Shown: piece after piece, positions 33,618 to 45,645 of the stretch
How positions within the stretch are numbered: position 1 is the stretch's first letter
Layout: the number at the start of each line of letters is the position of its first letter
Made by a program: the position numbers and the translations under genes
NCBI GenBank assembly: GCA_001695595.3
Contig: MBPM02000009.1
Location: 1-64,000, forward strand
Origin: Plasmopara viticola
Lineage: Eukaryota > Oomycota > Peronosporomycetes > Peronosporales > Peronosporaceae
Direction of reading: 5' to 3'
Length of the DNA: 64,000 nucleotides
The notes under the pieces: model-generated
Databases searched by the model: none
What the model saw: the letters and a program-made list of their open reading frames with translations, nothing else
Told to the model about the DNA's origin: nothing

Positions 33618-33902
33618 ACCGAACCGGTAATCGCAAACCCAACTTCTTATTTATAAAGAATATCATCAGCGTGGGCTTGCTCGTTTTCGTGATGCACTAA
33701 TGCTACGACGATGCCGATCTTTCACTCCTTATAGAGCTGCTGATATGACCATAAAACAATTTGAAGTATACCGTTCGTACAAAGTGAAATTGATAGCTGA
33801 CCCTTCCTTAAGCATCTACCAAGCCAGCAAGATTACACAAAGCGCTTAGAAACAAATTTAGCAAAATGAAATTTCCATTAAAATAGGGAGGGAGCAGAAA
33901 TA

Positions 33903-33974
33903 GGGCCTTGCCGGAGATCGAATCCGGGACCTCTCGCACCCTAAGCGAGAATCATACCACTAGACCACAAGGCC
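33903..33974 (-). tRNA. tRNA-Pro(AGG) copy 99
   Basis: Trailer lengthened by a 4-bp duplication ('gggagggagc'). 5' flank B, unit 344 bp. Confidence 0.93.
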
Positions 33975-34246
33975 ACCGAACCGGTATATCGCAAACCCAA
34001 CTTCTTATATATAAACAATATCATCAGCGTGGGCTTGATCTTATTTCTGATCTGCTGATGCTACAACAATGCCAATCTTTCACTCCTTACAGAGCTGCTG
34101 ATGTGACCATGATAAAATTTGAAGTATACCATTCGTCTAAAGTTAAATTGATAATTAACCCTTCCTTAAGCACCAGCCAAGCCAGCAAGATTGCACAGAA
34201 ACAAAAATTGCAGAATGAATTTTCACTAAAATAGGGAGCTGCAATA

Positions 34247-34318
34247 GGGCCTTGCCGGAGATCGAATCCGGGACCTCTCGCACCCTAAGCGAGAATCATA
34301 CCACTAGACCACAAGGCC
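34247..34318 (-). tRNA. tRNA-Pro(AGG) copy 100
   Basis: 5' flank A, unit 348 bp. Confidence 0.93.
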
Positions 34319-34594
34319 ACCGAACCGGTAAATCGCAAACCCAACTTCTTATTTATAAAGAATATCATCAGCGTGGGCTTGCTCGTTTTCGTGATGCACT
34401 AATGCTACAACGATGCCGATCTTTCACTCCTTATAGAGCTGCTGATATGACCATAAAAAATTTGAAGTATACCGTTCGTACAAAGTGAAATTGATAGCTG
34501 ACCCTTCCTTAAGCACTACCAAGCCAGCAAGATTACACAAAGCGCAGAAACAAATTGCAAAATGAAATTTTCATTAAAATAGGGAGCAGAAATA

Positions 34595-34666
34595 GGGCCT
34601 TGCCGGAGATCGAATCCGGGACCTCTCGCACCCTAAGCGAGAATCATACCACTAGACCACAAGGCC
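34595..34666 (-). tRNA. tRNA-Pro(AGG) copy 101
   Basis: 5' flank B, unit 339 bp. Confidence 0.93.
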
Positions 34667-34933
34667 ACCGAACCGGTATATCGCAAACCCAACTTCTTAT
34701 ATAAACAATATCATCAGCGTGGGCTTGATCTTATTTCTGATCTGCTGATGCTACAACATGCCAATCTTTCACTCCTTACAGAGCTGCTGATGTGACCATG
34801 ATAAAATTTGAAGTATACCATTCGTCTAAAGTTAAATTGATAATTAACCCTTCCTTAAGCACCAGCCAAGCCAGCAAGATTGCACAGAAACAAAAATTGC
34901 AAATGAATTTCACTAAAATAGGGAGCTGCAATA

Positions 34934-35005
34934 GGGCCTTGCCGGAGATCGAATCCGGGACCTCTCGCACCCTAAGCGAGAATCATACCACTAGACCACA
35001 AGGCC
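34934..35005 (-). tRNA. tRNA-Pro(AGG) copy 102
   Basis: 5' flank is an A/B hybrid lacking the segment between 'actaatgc' and 'tgctgatgtg'; unit 305 bp. TATA region kept. Confidence 0.93.
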
Positions 35006-35238
35006 ACCGAACCGGTAATCGCAAACCCAACTTCTTATTTATAAACAATATCATCAGCGTGGGCTTGCTCGTTTTCTGATGCACTAATGCTGCTGATGTG
35101 ACCATGATAAAATTTGAAGTATACCGTTCGTCAAAGTTAAATTGATAGCTAACCCTTCCTTAAGCACCACCAAGCCAGCAAGATTGCACAGAAACAAAAA
35201 TTGCAAATGAATTTTCCATAAAATAGGGAGCTGCAATA

Positions 35239-35310
35239 GGGCCTTGCCGGAGATCGAATCCGGGACCTCTCGCACCCTAAGCGAGAATCATACCACTAGA
35301 CCACAAGGCC
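35239..35310 (-). tRNA. tRNA-Pro(AGG) copy 103
   Basis: 5' flank A, unit 353 bp. Confidence 0.93.
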
Positions 35311-35591
35311 ACCGAACCGGTAATCGCAAACCCAACTTCTTATTTATAAAGAATATCATCAGCGTGGGCTTGCTCGTTTTCGTGATGCACTAATGCTACG
35401 ACGATGCCGATCTTTCACTCCTTATAGAGCTGCTGATATGACCATAAAACAATTTGAAGTATACCGTTCGTACAAAGTGAAATTGATAGCTGACCCTTCC
35501 TTAAGCATCTACCAAGCCAGCAAGATTACACAAAGCGCTTAGAAACAAATTTAGCAAAATGAAATTTCCATTAAAATAGGGAGCAGAAATA

Positions 35592-35663
35592 GGGCCTTGC
35601 CGGAGATCGAATCCGGGACCTCTCGCACCCTAAGCGAGAATCATACCACTAGACCACAAGGCC
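35592..35663 (-). tRNA. tRNA-Pro(AGG) copy 104
   Basis: 5' flank B, unit 343 bp. Confidence 0.93.
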
Positions 35664-35934
35664 ACCGAACCGGTATATCGCAAACCCAACTTCTTATATA
35701 TAAACAATATCATCAGCGTGGGCTTGATCTTATTTCTGATCTGCTGATGCTACAACATGCCAATCTTTCACTCCTTACAGAGCTGCTGATGTGACCATGA
35801 TAAAATTTGAAGTATACCATTCGTCTAAAGTTAAATTGATAATTAACCCTTCCTTAAGCACCAGCCAAGCCAGCAAGATTGCACAGAAACAAAAATTGCA
35901 GAATGAATTTTCACTAAAATAGGGAGCTGCAATA

Positions 35935-36006
35935 GGGCCTTGCCGGAGATCGAATCCGGGACCTCTCGCACCCTAAGCGAGAATCATACCACTAGACCAC
36001 AAGGCC
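35935..36006 (-). tRNA. tRNA-Pro(AGG) copy 105
   Basis: 5' flank A, unit 349 bp. Confidence 0.93.
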
Positions 36007-36283
36007 ACCGAACCGGTAATCGCAAACCCAACTTCTTATTTATAAAAATATCATCAGCGTGGGCTTGCTCGTTTTTCGTGATGCACTAATGCTACGACGA
36101 TGCCGATCTTTCACTCCTTATAGAGCTGCTGATATGACCATGAATTTGAAGTATACCGTTCGTACAAAGTGAAATTGATAGCTGACCCTTCCTTAAGCAT
36201 CTACCAAGCCAGCAAGATTACACAAAGCGCTTAGAAACAAATTTAGCAAAATGAAATTTCCATTAAAATAGGGAGCAGAAATA

Positions 36284-36355
36284 GGGCCTTGCCGGAGATC
36301 GAATCCGGGACCTCTCGCACCCTAAGCGAGAATCATACCACTAGACCACAAGGCC
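36284..36355 (-). tRNA. tRNA-Pro(AGG) copy 106
   Basis: 5' flank B, unit 343 bp. Confidence 0.93.
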
Positions 36356-36626
36356 ACCGAACCGGTATATCGCAAACCCAACTTCTTATATAAACAATAT
36401 CATCAGCGTGGGCTTGATCTTATTTCTGATCTGCTGATGCTACAACAATGCCAATCTTTCACTCCTTACAGAGCTGCTGATGTGACCATGATAAAATTTG
36501 AAGTATACCATTCGTCTAAAGTTAAATTGATAATTAACCCTTCCTTAAGCACCAGCCAAGCCAGCAAGATTGCACAGAAACAAAAATTGCAGAATGACAT
36601 TTTCACTAAAATAGGGAGCTGCAATA

Positions 36627-36698
36627 GGGCCTTGCCGGAGATCGAATCCGGGACCTCTCGCACCCTAAGCGAGAATCATACCACTAGACCACAAGGCC
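36627..36698 (-). tRNA. tRNA-Pro(AGG) copy 107
   Basis: 5' flank A, unit 352 bp. Confidence 0.93.
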
Positions 36699-36978
36699 AC
36701 CGAACCGGTAATCGCAAACCCAACTTCTTATTTATAAAGAATATCATCAGCGTGGGCTTGCTCGTTTTCGTGATGCACTAATGCTACGACGATGCCGATC
36801 TTTCACTCCTTATAGAGCTGCTGATATGACCATAAACAATTTGAAGTATACCGTTCGTACAAAGTGAAATTGATAGCTGACCCTTCCTTAAGCATCTACC
36901 AAGCCAGCAAGATTACACAAAGCGCTTAGAAACAAATTTAGCAAAATGAAATTTCCATTAAAATAGGGAGCAGAAATA

Positions 36979-37050
36979 GGGCCTTGCCGGAGATCGAATC
37001 CGGGACCTCTCGCACCCTAAGCGAGAATCATACCACTAGACCACAAGGCC
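36979..37050 (-). tRNA. tRNA-Pro(AGG) copy 108
   Basis: 5' flank B, unit 343 bp. Confidence 0.93.
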
Positions 37051-37321
37051 ACCGAACCGGTATATCGCAAACCCAACTTCTTATATATAAACAATATCAT
37101 CAGCGTGGGCTTGATCTTATTTCTGATCTGCTGATGCTACAACATGCCAATCTTTCACTCCTTACAGAGCTGCTGATGTGACCATGATAAAATTTGAAGT
37201 ATACCATTCGTCTAAAGTTAAATTGATAATTAACCCTTCCTTAAGCACCAGCCAAGCCAGCAAGATTGCACAGAAACAAAAATTGCAGAATGAATTTTCA
37301 CTAAAATAGGGAGCTGCAATA

Positions 37322-37393
37322 GGGCCTTGCCGGAGATCGAATCCGGGACCTCTCGCACCCTAAGCGAGAATCATACCACTAGACCACAAGGCC
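37322..37393 (-). tRNA. tRNA-Pro(AGG) copy 109
   Basis: 5' flank A, unit 353 bp. Confidence 0.93.
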
Positions 37394-37674
37394 ACCGAAC
37401 CGGTAATCGCAAACCCAACTTCTTATTTATAAAGAATATCATCAGCGTGGGCTTGCTCGTTTTCGTGATGCACGAATGCTACGACGATGCCGATCTTTCA
37501 CTCCTTACAGAGCTGCTGATATGACCATAAAACAATTTGAAGTATACCGTTCGTACAAAGTGAAATTGATAGCTGACCCTTCCTTAAGCATCTACCAAGC
37601 CAGCAAGATTACACAAAGCGCTTAGAAACAAATTTAGCAAAATGAAATTTCCATTAAAATAGGGAGCAGAAATA

Positions 37675-37746
37675 GGGCCTTGCCGGAGATCGAATCCGGG
37701 ACCTCTCGCACCCTAAGCGAGAATCATACCACTAGACCACAAGGCC
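37675..37746 (-). tRNA. tRNA-Pro(AGG) copy 110
   Basis: 5' flank B, unit 338 bp. Confidence 0.93.
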
Positions 37747-38012
37747 ACCGAACCGGTAATCGCAAACCCAACTTCTTATATATAAACAATATCATCAGCG
37801 TGGGCTTGATCTTATTTCTGATCTGCTGATGCTACAACATGCCAATCTTTCACTCCTTACAGAGCTGCTGATGACCATGATAAAATTTGAAGTATACCAT
37901 TCGTCTAAAGTTAAATTGTAATTTACCCTTCCTTAAGCACCAGCCAAGCCAGCAAGATTGCACAGAAACAAAAATTGCAAATGAATTTTCACTAAAATAG
38001 GGAGCAGCAATA

Positions 38013-38084
38013 GGGCCTTGCCGGAGATCGAATCCGGGACCTCTCGCACCCTAAGCGAGAATCATACCACTAGACCACAAGGCC
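38013..38084 (-). tRNA. tRNA-Pro(AGG) copy 111
   Basis: 5' flank B with a deletion at 'gatgtgatacc'; unit 324 bp; BB phase slip. Confidence 0.93.
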
Positions 38085-38336
38085 ACCGAACCGGTAATCG
38101 CAAACCCAACTTCTTATATATAAACAATATCATCAGCGTGGGCTTTGATCTTATTTCTGATCTGCTGATGCTACAACATGCCAATCTTTCACTCCTTACA
38201 GAGCTGCTGATGTGATACCATTCGTCTAAAGTTAAATTGATAATTAACCCTTCCTTAAGCACCAGCCAAGCCAGCAAGATTGCACAGAAACAAAAATTGC
38301 AGAATGACATTTTCACTAAAATAGGGAGCTGCAATA

Positions 38337-38408
38337 GGGCCTTGCCGGAGATCGAATCCGGGACCTCTCGCACCCTAAGCGAGAATCATACCACTAGACC
38401 ACAAGGCC
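38337..38408 (-). tRNA. tRNA-Pro(AGG) copy 112
   Basis: 5' flank A, unit 353 bp. Confidence 0.93.
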
Positions 38409-38689
38409 ACCGAACCGGTAAATCGCAAACCCAACTTCTTATTTATAAAGAATATCATCAGCGTGGGCTTGCTCGTTTTCGTGATGCACTAATGCTACGA
38501 CGATGCCGATCTTTCACTCCTTATAGAGCTGCTGATATGACCATAAAACAATTTGAAGTATGCCGTTCGTACAAAGTGAAATTGATAGCTGACCTTTCTT
38601 AAGCATCTTCCAAGCCAGCAAGATTACACAAAGCGCTTAGAAACAAATTTAGCAAAATAAAATTTCCATTAAAATAGGGAGCAGAAATA

Positions 38690-38761
38690 GGGCCTTGCCG
38701 GAGATCGAATCCGGGACCTCTCGCACCCTAAGCGAGAATCATACCACTAGACCACAAGGCC
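38690..38761 (-). tRNA. tRNA-Pro(AGG) copy 113
   Basis: 5' flank B, unit 341 bp. Confidence 0.93.
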
Positions 38762-39030
38762 ACCGAACCGGTATATCGCAAACCCAACTTCTTATATATA
38801 AACAATATCATCAGCGTGGGCTTGATCTTATTTCTGATCTGCTGATGCTACAACATGCCAATCTTTCACTCCTTACAGAGCTGCTGATGACCATGATAAA
38901 ATTTGAAGTATACCATTCGTCTAAAGTTAAATTGATAATTAACCCTTCCTTAAGCACCAGCCAAGCCAGCAAGATTGCACAGAAACAAAAATTGCAAATG
39001 ACATTTTCACTAAAATAGGGAGCTGCAATA

Positions 39031-39102
39031 GGGCCTTGCCGGAGATCGAATCCGGGACCTCTCGCACCCTAAGCGAGAATCATACCACTAGACCACAAGG
39101 CC
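39031..39102 (-). tRNA. tRNA-Pro(AGG) copy 114
   Basis: 5' flank A, unit 352 bp. Confidence 0.93.
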
Positions 39103-39382
39103 ACCGAACCGGTAATCGCAAACCCAACTTCTTATTTATAAAGAATATCATCAGCGTGGGCTTGCTCGTTTTCGTGATGCACTAATGCTACGACGATGCC
39201 GATCTTTCACTCCTTATAGAGCTGCTGATATGACCATAAAACAATTTGAAGTATACCGTTCGTACAAAGTGAAATTGATAGCTGACCCTTCCTTAAGCAT
39301 CTACCAAGCCAGCAAGATTACACAAAGCGCTTAGAAACAAATTTAGCAAATGAAATTTCCATTAAAATAGGGAGCAGAAATA

Positions 39383-39454
39383 GGGCCTTGCCGGAGATCG
39401 AATCCGGGACCTCTCGCACCCTAAGCGAGAATCATACCACTAGACCACAAGGCC
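39383..39454 (-). tRNA. tRNA-Pro(AGG) copy 115
   Basis: 5' flank B, unit 342 bp. Confidence 0.93.
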
Positions 39455-39724
39455 ACCGAACCGGTATATCGCAAACCCAACTTCTTATATATAAACAATA
39501 TCATCAGCGTGGGCTTGATCTTATTTCTGATCTGCTGATGCTACAACATGCCAATCTTTCACTCCTTACAGAGCTGCTGATGTGACCATGATAAAATTTG
39601 AAGTATACCATTCGTCTAAAGTTAAATTGATAATTAACCCTTCCTTAAGCACCAGCCAAGCCAGCAAGATTGCACAGAAACAAAAATTGCAGAATGAATT
39701 TCACTAAAATAGGGAGCTGCAATA

Positions 39725-39796
39725 GGGCCTTGCCGGAGATCGAATCCGGGACCTCTCGCACCCTAAGCGAGAATCATACCACTAGACCACAAGGCC
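39725..39796 (-). tRNA. tRNA-Pro(AGG) copy 116
   Basis: Leader 'acggaaccggatatc', the same variant as copy 49. 5' flank A, unit 352 bp. Confidence 0.93.
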
Positions 39797-40076
39797 ACGG
39801 AACCGGATATCGCAAACCCAACTTCTTATTTATAGACAATATCATCAGCGTGGGCTTGCTCGTTTTCGTGATGCACTAATGCTACGACGATGCCGATCTT
39901 TCACTCCTTATAGAGCTGCTGATATGACCATGAAAAAATTTGAAGTATACCGTTCGTCTACAAAGTGAAATTGATAGCTGACCCTTCCTTAAGCACTACC
40001 AAGCCAGCAAGATTACACAAAGCGCAGAAACAAATTTAGCAAAATGAAATTTCCATTAAAATAGGGAGCAGAAATA

Positions 40077-40148
40077 GGGCCTTGCCGGAGATCGAATCCG
40101 GGACCTCTCGCACCCTAAGCGAGAATCATACCACTAGACCACAAGGCC
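40077..40148 (-). tRNA. tRNA-Pro(AGG) copy 117
   Basis: 5' flank A, unit 351 bp; AA pair ends the dimer block. Confidence 0.93.
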
Positions 40149-40427
40149 ACCGAACCGGTAATCGCAAACCCAACTTCTTATTTATAAAGAATATCATCAG
40201 CGTGGGCTTGCTCGTTTTCGTGATGCACTAATGCTACGACGATGCCGATCTTTCACTCCTTATAGAGCTGCTGGTATGACCATAAAAATTTGAAGTATAC
40301 CGTTCGTACAAAGTGAAATTGATAGCTGACCCTTTCTTAAGCATCCACCAAGCCAGCAAGATTACACAAAGCGCTTAGAAACAAATTTAGCAAAATGAAA
40401 TTTCCATTAAAATAGGGAGCAGAAATA

Positions 40428-40499
40428 GGGCCTTGCCGGAGATCGAATCCGGGACCTCTCGCACCCTAAGCGAGAATCATACCACTAGACCACAAGGCC
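40428..40499 (-). tRNA. tRNA-Pro(AGG) copy 118
   Basis: 5' flank B, unit 340 bp. Confidence 0.93.
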
Positions 40500-40767
40500 A
40501 CCGAACCGGTATATCGCAAACCCAACTTCTTATATATAAACAATATCATCAGCGTGGGCTTGATCTTATTTCTGATCTGCTGATGCTACAACATGCCAAT
40601 CTTTCACTCCTTACAGAGCTGCTGATGTGACCATGATAAAATTTGAAGTATACCATTCGTCTAAAGTTAAATTGATAATTAACCCTTCCTTAAGCACCAG
40701 CCAAGCCAGCAAGATGGCACAGAAACAAAATTGCAAATGAATTTCACTAAAATAGGGAGCAGCAATA

Positions 40768-40839
40768 GGGCCTTGCCGGAGATCGAATCCGGGACCTCTC
40801 GCACCCTAAGCGAGAATCATACCACTAGACCACAAGGCC
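40768..40839 (-). tRNA. tRNA-Pro(AGG) copy 119
   Basis: 5' flank B with small losses, unit 333 bp. Confidence 0.93.
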
Positions 40840-41100
40840 ACCGAACCGGTATATCGCAAACCCAACTTCTTATATATAAAATATCATCAGCGTGGGCTTG
40901 ATCTTATTTCTGATCTGCTATGCTACACGATGCCATCTTTCACTCCTTACAGAGCTGCTGATATGACCATGAAAAATTTGAAGTATACCATTCGTCTAAA
41001 GTTAAATTGATAATTACCCTTCCTTAAGCACCAGCCAAGCCAGCAAGATTGCACAGAAACAAATTGCAAAATGAATTTCATAAAATAGGGAGCAGCAAAA

Positions 41101-41172
41101 GGGCCTTGCCGGAGATCGAATCCGGGACCTCTCGCACCCTAAGCGAGAATCATACCACTAGACCACAAGGCC
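41101..41172 (-). tRNA. tRNA-Pro(AGG) copy 120, terminator touching the gene
   Basis: A T-to-A change on the plus strand turns the trailer start into TTTT directly after the discriminator (41097-41100), in addition to the usual T4. 5' flank C-like, unit 339 bp. Confidence 0.92.
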
Positions 41173-41439
41173 ACCGAACCGGTATATCGCAAACCCAACT
41201 TCTTATTTATAAACAATATCATCAGCGTGGGCTTGATCTTTTTCTGATCTGCTGATGCTACACGATGCCATCTTTCACTCCTTACAGAGCTGCTGATATG
41301 ACCATAATAAAATTTGAAGTATACCGTTCGTCTAAAATGAAATTGATAGTTGACCCTTCCTTAAGCACCAAGCCAGCCAAGCAGCAAATTGCAAGAAACA
41401 AATTGCAAATGAATTTCCATAAAATAGGGAGCAGCAATA

Positions 41440-41511
41440 GGGCCTTGCCGGAGATCGAATCCGGGACCTCTCGCACCCTAAGCGAGAATCATACCACTAG
41501 ACCACAAGGCC
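41440..41511 (-). tRNA. tRNA-Pro(AGG) copy 121
   Basis: 5' flank A, unit 354 bp. Confidence 0.93.
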
Positions 41512-41793
41512 ACCGAACCGGTAAATCGCAAACCCAACTTCTTATTTATAAAGAATATCATCAGCGTGGGCTTGCTCGTTTTCGTGATGCACTAATGCTA
41601 CGACGATGCCGATCTTTCACTCCTTATAGAGCTGCTGATATGACCATAAAACAATTTGAAGTATACCGTTCGTACAAAGTGAAATTGATAGCTGACCCTT
41701 TCTTAAGCATCTACCAAGCCAGCAAGATTACACAAAGCGCTTAGAAACAAATTTAGCAAAATGAAATTTCCATTAAAATAGGGAGCAGAAATA

Positions 41794-41865
41794 GGGCCTT
41801 GCCGGAGATCGAATCCGGGACCTCTCGCACCCTAAGCGAGAATCATACCACTAGACCACAAGGCC
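41794..41865 (-). tRNA. tRNA-Pro(AGG) copy 122
   Basis: 5' flank B, unit 345 bp. Confidence 0.93.
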
Positions 41866-42138
41866 ACCGAACCGGTATATCGCAAACCCAACTTCTTATA
41901 TATAAACAATATCATCAGCGTGGGCTTGATCTTATTTCTGATCTGCTGATGCTACAACAGTGCCAATCTTTCACTCCTTACAGAGCTGCTGATGTGACCA
42001 TGATAAAATTTGAAGTATACCATTCGTCTAAAGTTAAATTGATAATTAACCCTTCCTTAAGCACCAGCCAAGCCAGCAAGATTGCACAGAAACAAAAATT
42101 GCAGAATGAAATTTCCATTAAAATAGGGAGCTGCAATA

Positions 42139-42210
42139 GGGCCTTGCCGGAGATCGAATCCGGGACCTCTCGCACCCTAAGCGAGAATCATACCACTAGA
42201 CCACAAGGCC
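42139..42210 (-). tRNA. tRNA-Pro(AGG) copy 123
   Basis: 5' flank A, unit 353 bp. Confidence 0.93.
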
Positions 42211-42491
42211 ACCGAACCGGTAATCGCAAACCCAACTTCTTATTTATAAAGAATATCATCAGCGTGGGCTTGCTCGTTTTCGTGATGCACTAATGCTACG
42301 ACGATGCCGATCTTTCACTCCTTATAGAGCTGCTGATATGACCATAAAACAATTTGAAGTATACCGTTCGTACAAAGTGAAATTGATAGCTGACCCTTTC
42401 TTAAGCATCTACCAAGCCAGCAAGATTACACAAAGCGCTTAGAAACAAATTTAGCAAAATGAAATTTCCATTAAAATAGGGAGCAGAAATA

Positions 42492-42563
42492 GGGCCTTGC
42501 CGGAGATCGAATCCGGGACCTCTCGCACCCTAAGCGAGAATCATACCACTAGACCACAAGGCC
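42492..42563 (-). tRNA. tRNA-Pro(AGG) copy 124
   Basis: 5' flank B, unit 343 bp. Confidence 0.93.
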
Positions 42564-42834
42564 ACCGAACCGGTATATCGCAAACCCAACTTCTTATATA
42601 TAAACAATATCATCAGCGTGGGCTTGATCTTATTTCTGATCTGCTGATGCTACAACAGTGCCAATCTTTCACTCCTTACAGAGCTGCTGATGTGACCATG
42701 ATAAAATTTGAAGTATACCATTCGTCTAAAGTTAAATTGATAATTAACCCTTCCTTAAGCACCAGCCAAGCCAGCAAGATTGCACAGAAACAAAAATTGC
42801 AAATGAATTTTCACTAAAATAGGGAGCTGCAATA

Positions 42835-42906
42835 GGGCCTTGCCGGAGATCGAATCCGGGACCTCTCGCACCCTAAGCGAGAATCATACCACTAGACCAC
42901 AAGGCC
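42835..42906 (-). tRNA. tRNA-Pro(AGG) copy 125
   Basis: 5' flank A, unit 352 bp. Confidence 0.93.
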
Positions 42907-43186
42907 ACCGAACCGGTAATCGCAAACCCAACTTCTTATATATAAGAATATCATCAGCGTGGGCTTGCTCGTTTTCGTGATGCACTAATGCTACGACGAT
43001 GCCGATCTTTCACTCCTTATAGAGCTGCTGATATGACCATAAAACAATTTGAAGTATACCGTTCGTACAAAGTGAAATTGATAGCTGACCCTTCCTTAAG
43101 CATCTACCAAGCCAGCAAGATTACACAAAGCGCTTAGAAACAAATTTAGCAAAATGAAATTTCCATTAAAATAGGGAGCAGAAATA

Positions 43187-43258
43187 GGGCCTTGCCGGAG
43201 ATCGAATCCGGGACCTCTCGCACCCTAAGCGAGAATCATACCACTAGACCACAAGGCC
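43187..43258 (-). tRNA. tRNA-Pro(AGG) copy 126
   Basis: 5' flank a diverged A, unit 344 bp. Confidence 0.93.
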
Positions 43259-43530
43259 ACCGAACCGGTATATCGCAAACCCAACTTCTTATTATAAACA
43301 ATATCATCAGCGTGGGCTTGCTCTTTTCGTGATGCACTAATGCTACGACGATGCCGTTCACTCCTTACACAGCTGCTGATATGACCATGAAAAAATTAGA
43401 AGTATATCGTTCGTACAAAGTGAAATTGATAGCTGACCCTTTCTTAAGCATCTACCAAGCCAGCAAGATTACACAAAGCACAGAAACAAATTTGCAAAAT
43501 GAAATTTCCTTAAAATAGGGAGCAGAAATA

Positions 43531-43602
43531 GGGCCTTGCCGGAGATCGAATCCGGGACCTCTCGCACCCTAAGCGAGAATCATACCACTAGACCACAAGG
43601 CC
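43531..43602 (-). tRNA. tRNA-Pro(AGG) copy 127
   Basis: 5' flank A, unit 354 bp. Confidence 0.93.
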
Positions 43603-43884
43603 ACCGAACCGGTATATCGCAAACCCAACTTCTTATTTATAAAGAATATCATCAGCGTGGGCTTGCTCGTTTTCGTGATGCACTAATGCTACGACGATGC
43701 CGATCTTTCACTCCTTATAGAGCTGCTGATATGACCATAAAACAATTTGAAGTATACCGTTCGTACAAAGTGAAATTGATAGCTGACCCTTCCTTAAGCA
43801 TCTACCAAGCCAGCAAGATTACACAAAGCGCTTAGAAACAAATTTAGCAAAATGAAATTTCCATTAAAATAGGGAGCAGAAATA

Positions 43885-43956
43885 GGGCCTTGCCGGAGAT
43901 CGAATCCGGGACCTCTCGCACCCTAAGCGAGAATCATACCACTAGACCACAAGGCC
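43885..43956 (-). tRNA. tRNA-Pro(AGG) copy 128
   Basis: 5' flank C, unit 338 bp. Confidence 0.93.
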
Positions 43957-44222
43957 ACCGAACCGGTATATCGCAAACCCAACTTCTTATTTATAAAAAT
44001 ATCATTAGCGTGGGCTTGATCTTATTTGATCTGCTGATGCTAATACAATGCCGATCTTTCACTCCTTACAGAGCTGCTGATATGACCATAATAAAGTTTG
44101 AAGTATACCGTTCGTCTAAAGTGAAATTGATAATTAACCCTTCCTTAAGCACCAGCCAAGCCAGCAAGATTGCACAGAAACAAATTGCAAAATGAAATTT
44201 CCACTTAAAAGGGAGCACAATA

Positions 44223-44294
44223 GGGCCTTGCCGGAGATCGAATCCGGGACCTCTCGCACCCTAAGCGAGAATCATACCACTAGACCACAAGGCC
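44223..44294 (-). tRNA. tRNA-Pro(AGG) copy 129
   Basis: Trailer 12 nt, TTTT kept. 5' flank C, unit 345 bp. Confidence 0.93.
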
Positions 44295-44567
44295 ACCGAA
44301 CCGGTATATCGCAAACCCAACTTCTTAGTTATAAACAATATCATTAGCGTGGGCTTGATCTTATAGTTGATCTGCTGATGCTACAACAATGCCGATCTTT
44401 CACTCCTTACAGAGCTGCTGATATGACCAGTATAAAGTTTGAAGTATACCGTTCGTCTAAAGTGAAATTGATAATTAACCCTTCCTTAAGCACCAGCCAA
44501 GCCAGCAAGATTGCACAGAAACGAAATTTGAAAAACGAAATCTCCACTAAAATAGGGAGCAGCAATA

Positions 44568-44639
44568 GGGCCTTGCCGGAGATCGAATCCGGGACCTCTC
44601 GCACCCTAAGCGAGAATCATACCACTAGACCACAAGGCC
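44568..44639 (-). tRNA. tRNA-Pro(AGG) copy 130
   Basis: 5' flank A, unit 354 bp. Confidence 0.93.
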
Positions 44640-44921
44640 ACCGAACCGGTAAATCGCAAACCCAACTTCTTATTTATAAAGAATATCATCAGCGTGGGCT
44701 TGCTCGTTTTCGTGATGCACTAATGCTACGACGATGCCGATCTTTCACTCCTTATAGAGCTGCTGATATGACCATAAAACAATTTGAAGTATACCGTTCG
44801 TACAAAGTGAAATTGATAGCTGACCCTTCCTTAAGCATCTACCAAGCCAGCAAGATTACACAAAGCGCTTAGAAACAAATTTAGCAAAATGAAATTTCCA
44901 TTAAAATAGGGAGCAGAAATA

Positions 44922-44993
44922 GGGCCTTGCCGGAGATCGAATCCGGGACCTCTCGCACCCTAAGCGAGAATCATACCACTAGACCACAAGGCC
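44922..44993 (-). tRNA. tRNA-Pro(AGG) copy 131
   Basis: 5' flank B with about 35 bp deleted near 'gataaccattcgtctccc'; unit 309 bp. Confidence 0.93.
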
Positions 44994-45230
44994 ACCGAAC
45001 CGGTATATCGCAAACCCAACTTCTTATATATAAACAATATCATCAGCGTGGGCTTGATCTTATTTCTGATCTGCTGATGCTACAACAATGCCAATCTTTC
45101 ACTCCTTACAGAGCTGCTGATGTGACCATGATAACCATTCGTCTCCCTTCCTTAAGCACCAGCCAAGCCAGCAAGATTGCACAGAAACAAAATTGCAGAA
45201 TGAATTTCACTAAAATAGGGAGCTGCAATA

Positions 45231-45302
45231 GGGCCTTGCCGGAGATCGAATCCGGGACCTCTCGCACCCTAAGCGAGAATCATACCACTAGACCACAAGG
45301 CC
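45231..45302 (-). tRNA. tRNA-Pro(AGG) copy 132
   Basis: 5' flank B, unit 343 bp. Confidence 0.93.
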
Positions 45303-45573
45303 ACCGAACCGGTATATCGCAAACCCAACTTCTTATATAAACAATATCATCAGCGTGGGCTTGATCTTATTTCTGATCTGCTGATGCTACAACAATGCCA
45401 ATCTTTCACTCCTTACAGAGCTGCTGATGTGACCATGATAAAATTTGAAGTATACCATTCGTCTAAAGTTAAATTGATAATTAACCCTTCCTTAAGCACC
45501 AGCCAAGCCAGCAAGATTGCACAGAAACAAAAATTGCAGAATGATATTTTCACTAAAATAGGGAGCTGCAATA

Positions 45574-45645
45574 GGGCCTTGCCGGAGATCGAATCCGGGA
45601 CCTCTCGCACCCTAAGCGAGAATCATACCACTAGACCACAAGGCC
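45574..45645 (-). tRNA. tRNA-Pro(AGG) copy 133
   Basis: 5' flank A, unit 352 bp. Confidence 0.93.

Larger units (their letters stand above)
18576..40148 (-). repeat. A-B higher-order repeat block (dimer about 699 bp)
   Basis: Copies 55 to 116 alternate strictly between class B and class A 5' flanks, giving a dimer of about 345 + 354 bp (698-699 bp in the cleanest part). The phase slips by one extra B unit at 23790, 32519 and 38013. One hybrid unit of 305 bp lies at 34934-35239. An AA pair at 39725/40077 ends the block. This is the pattern expected when the dimer, not the monomer, is the unit of amplification. Confidence 0.9.

Noticed and set aside
18576..40148. Proof that this is a centromere
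   Set aside because: Higher-order structure is suggestive but also arises in non-centromeric arrays. Without CENH3 data or chromosome position this cannot be claimed.
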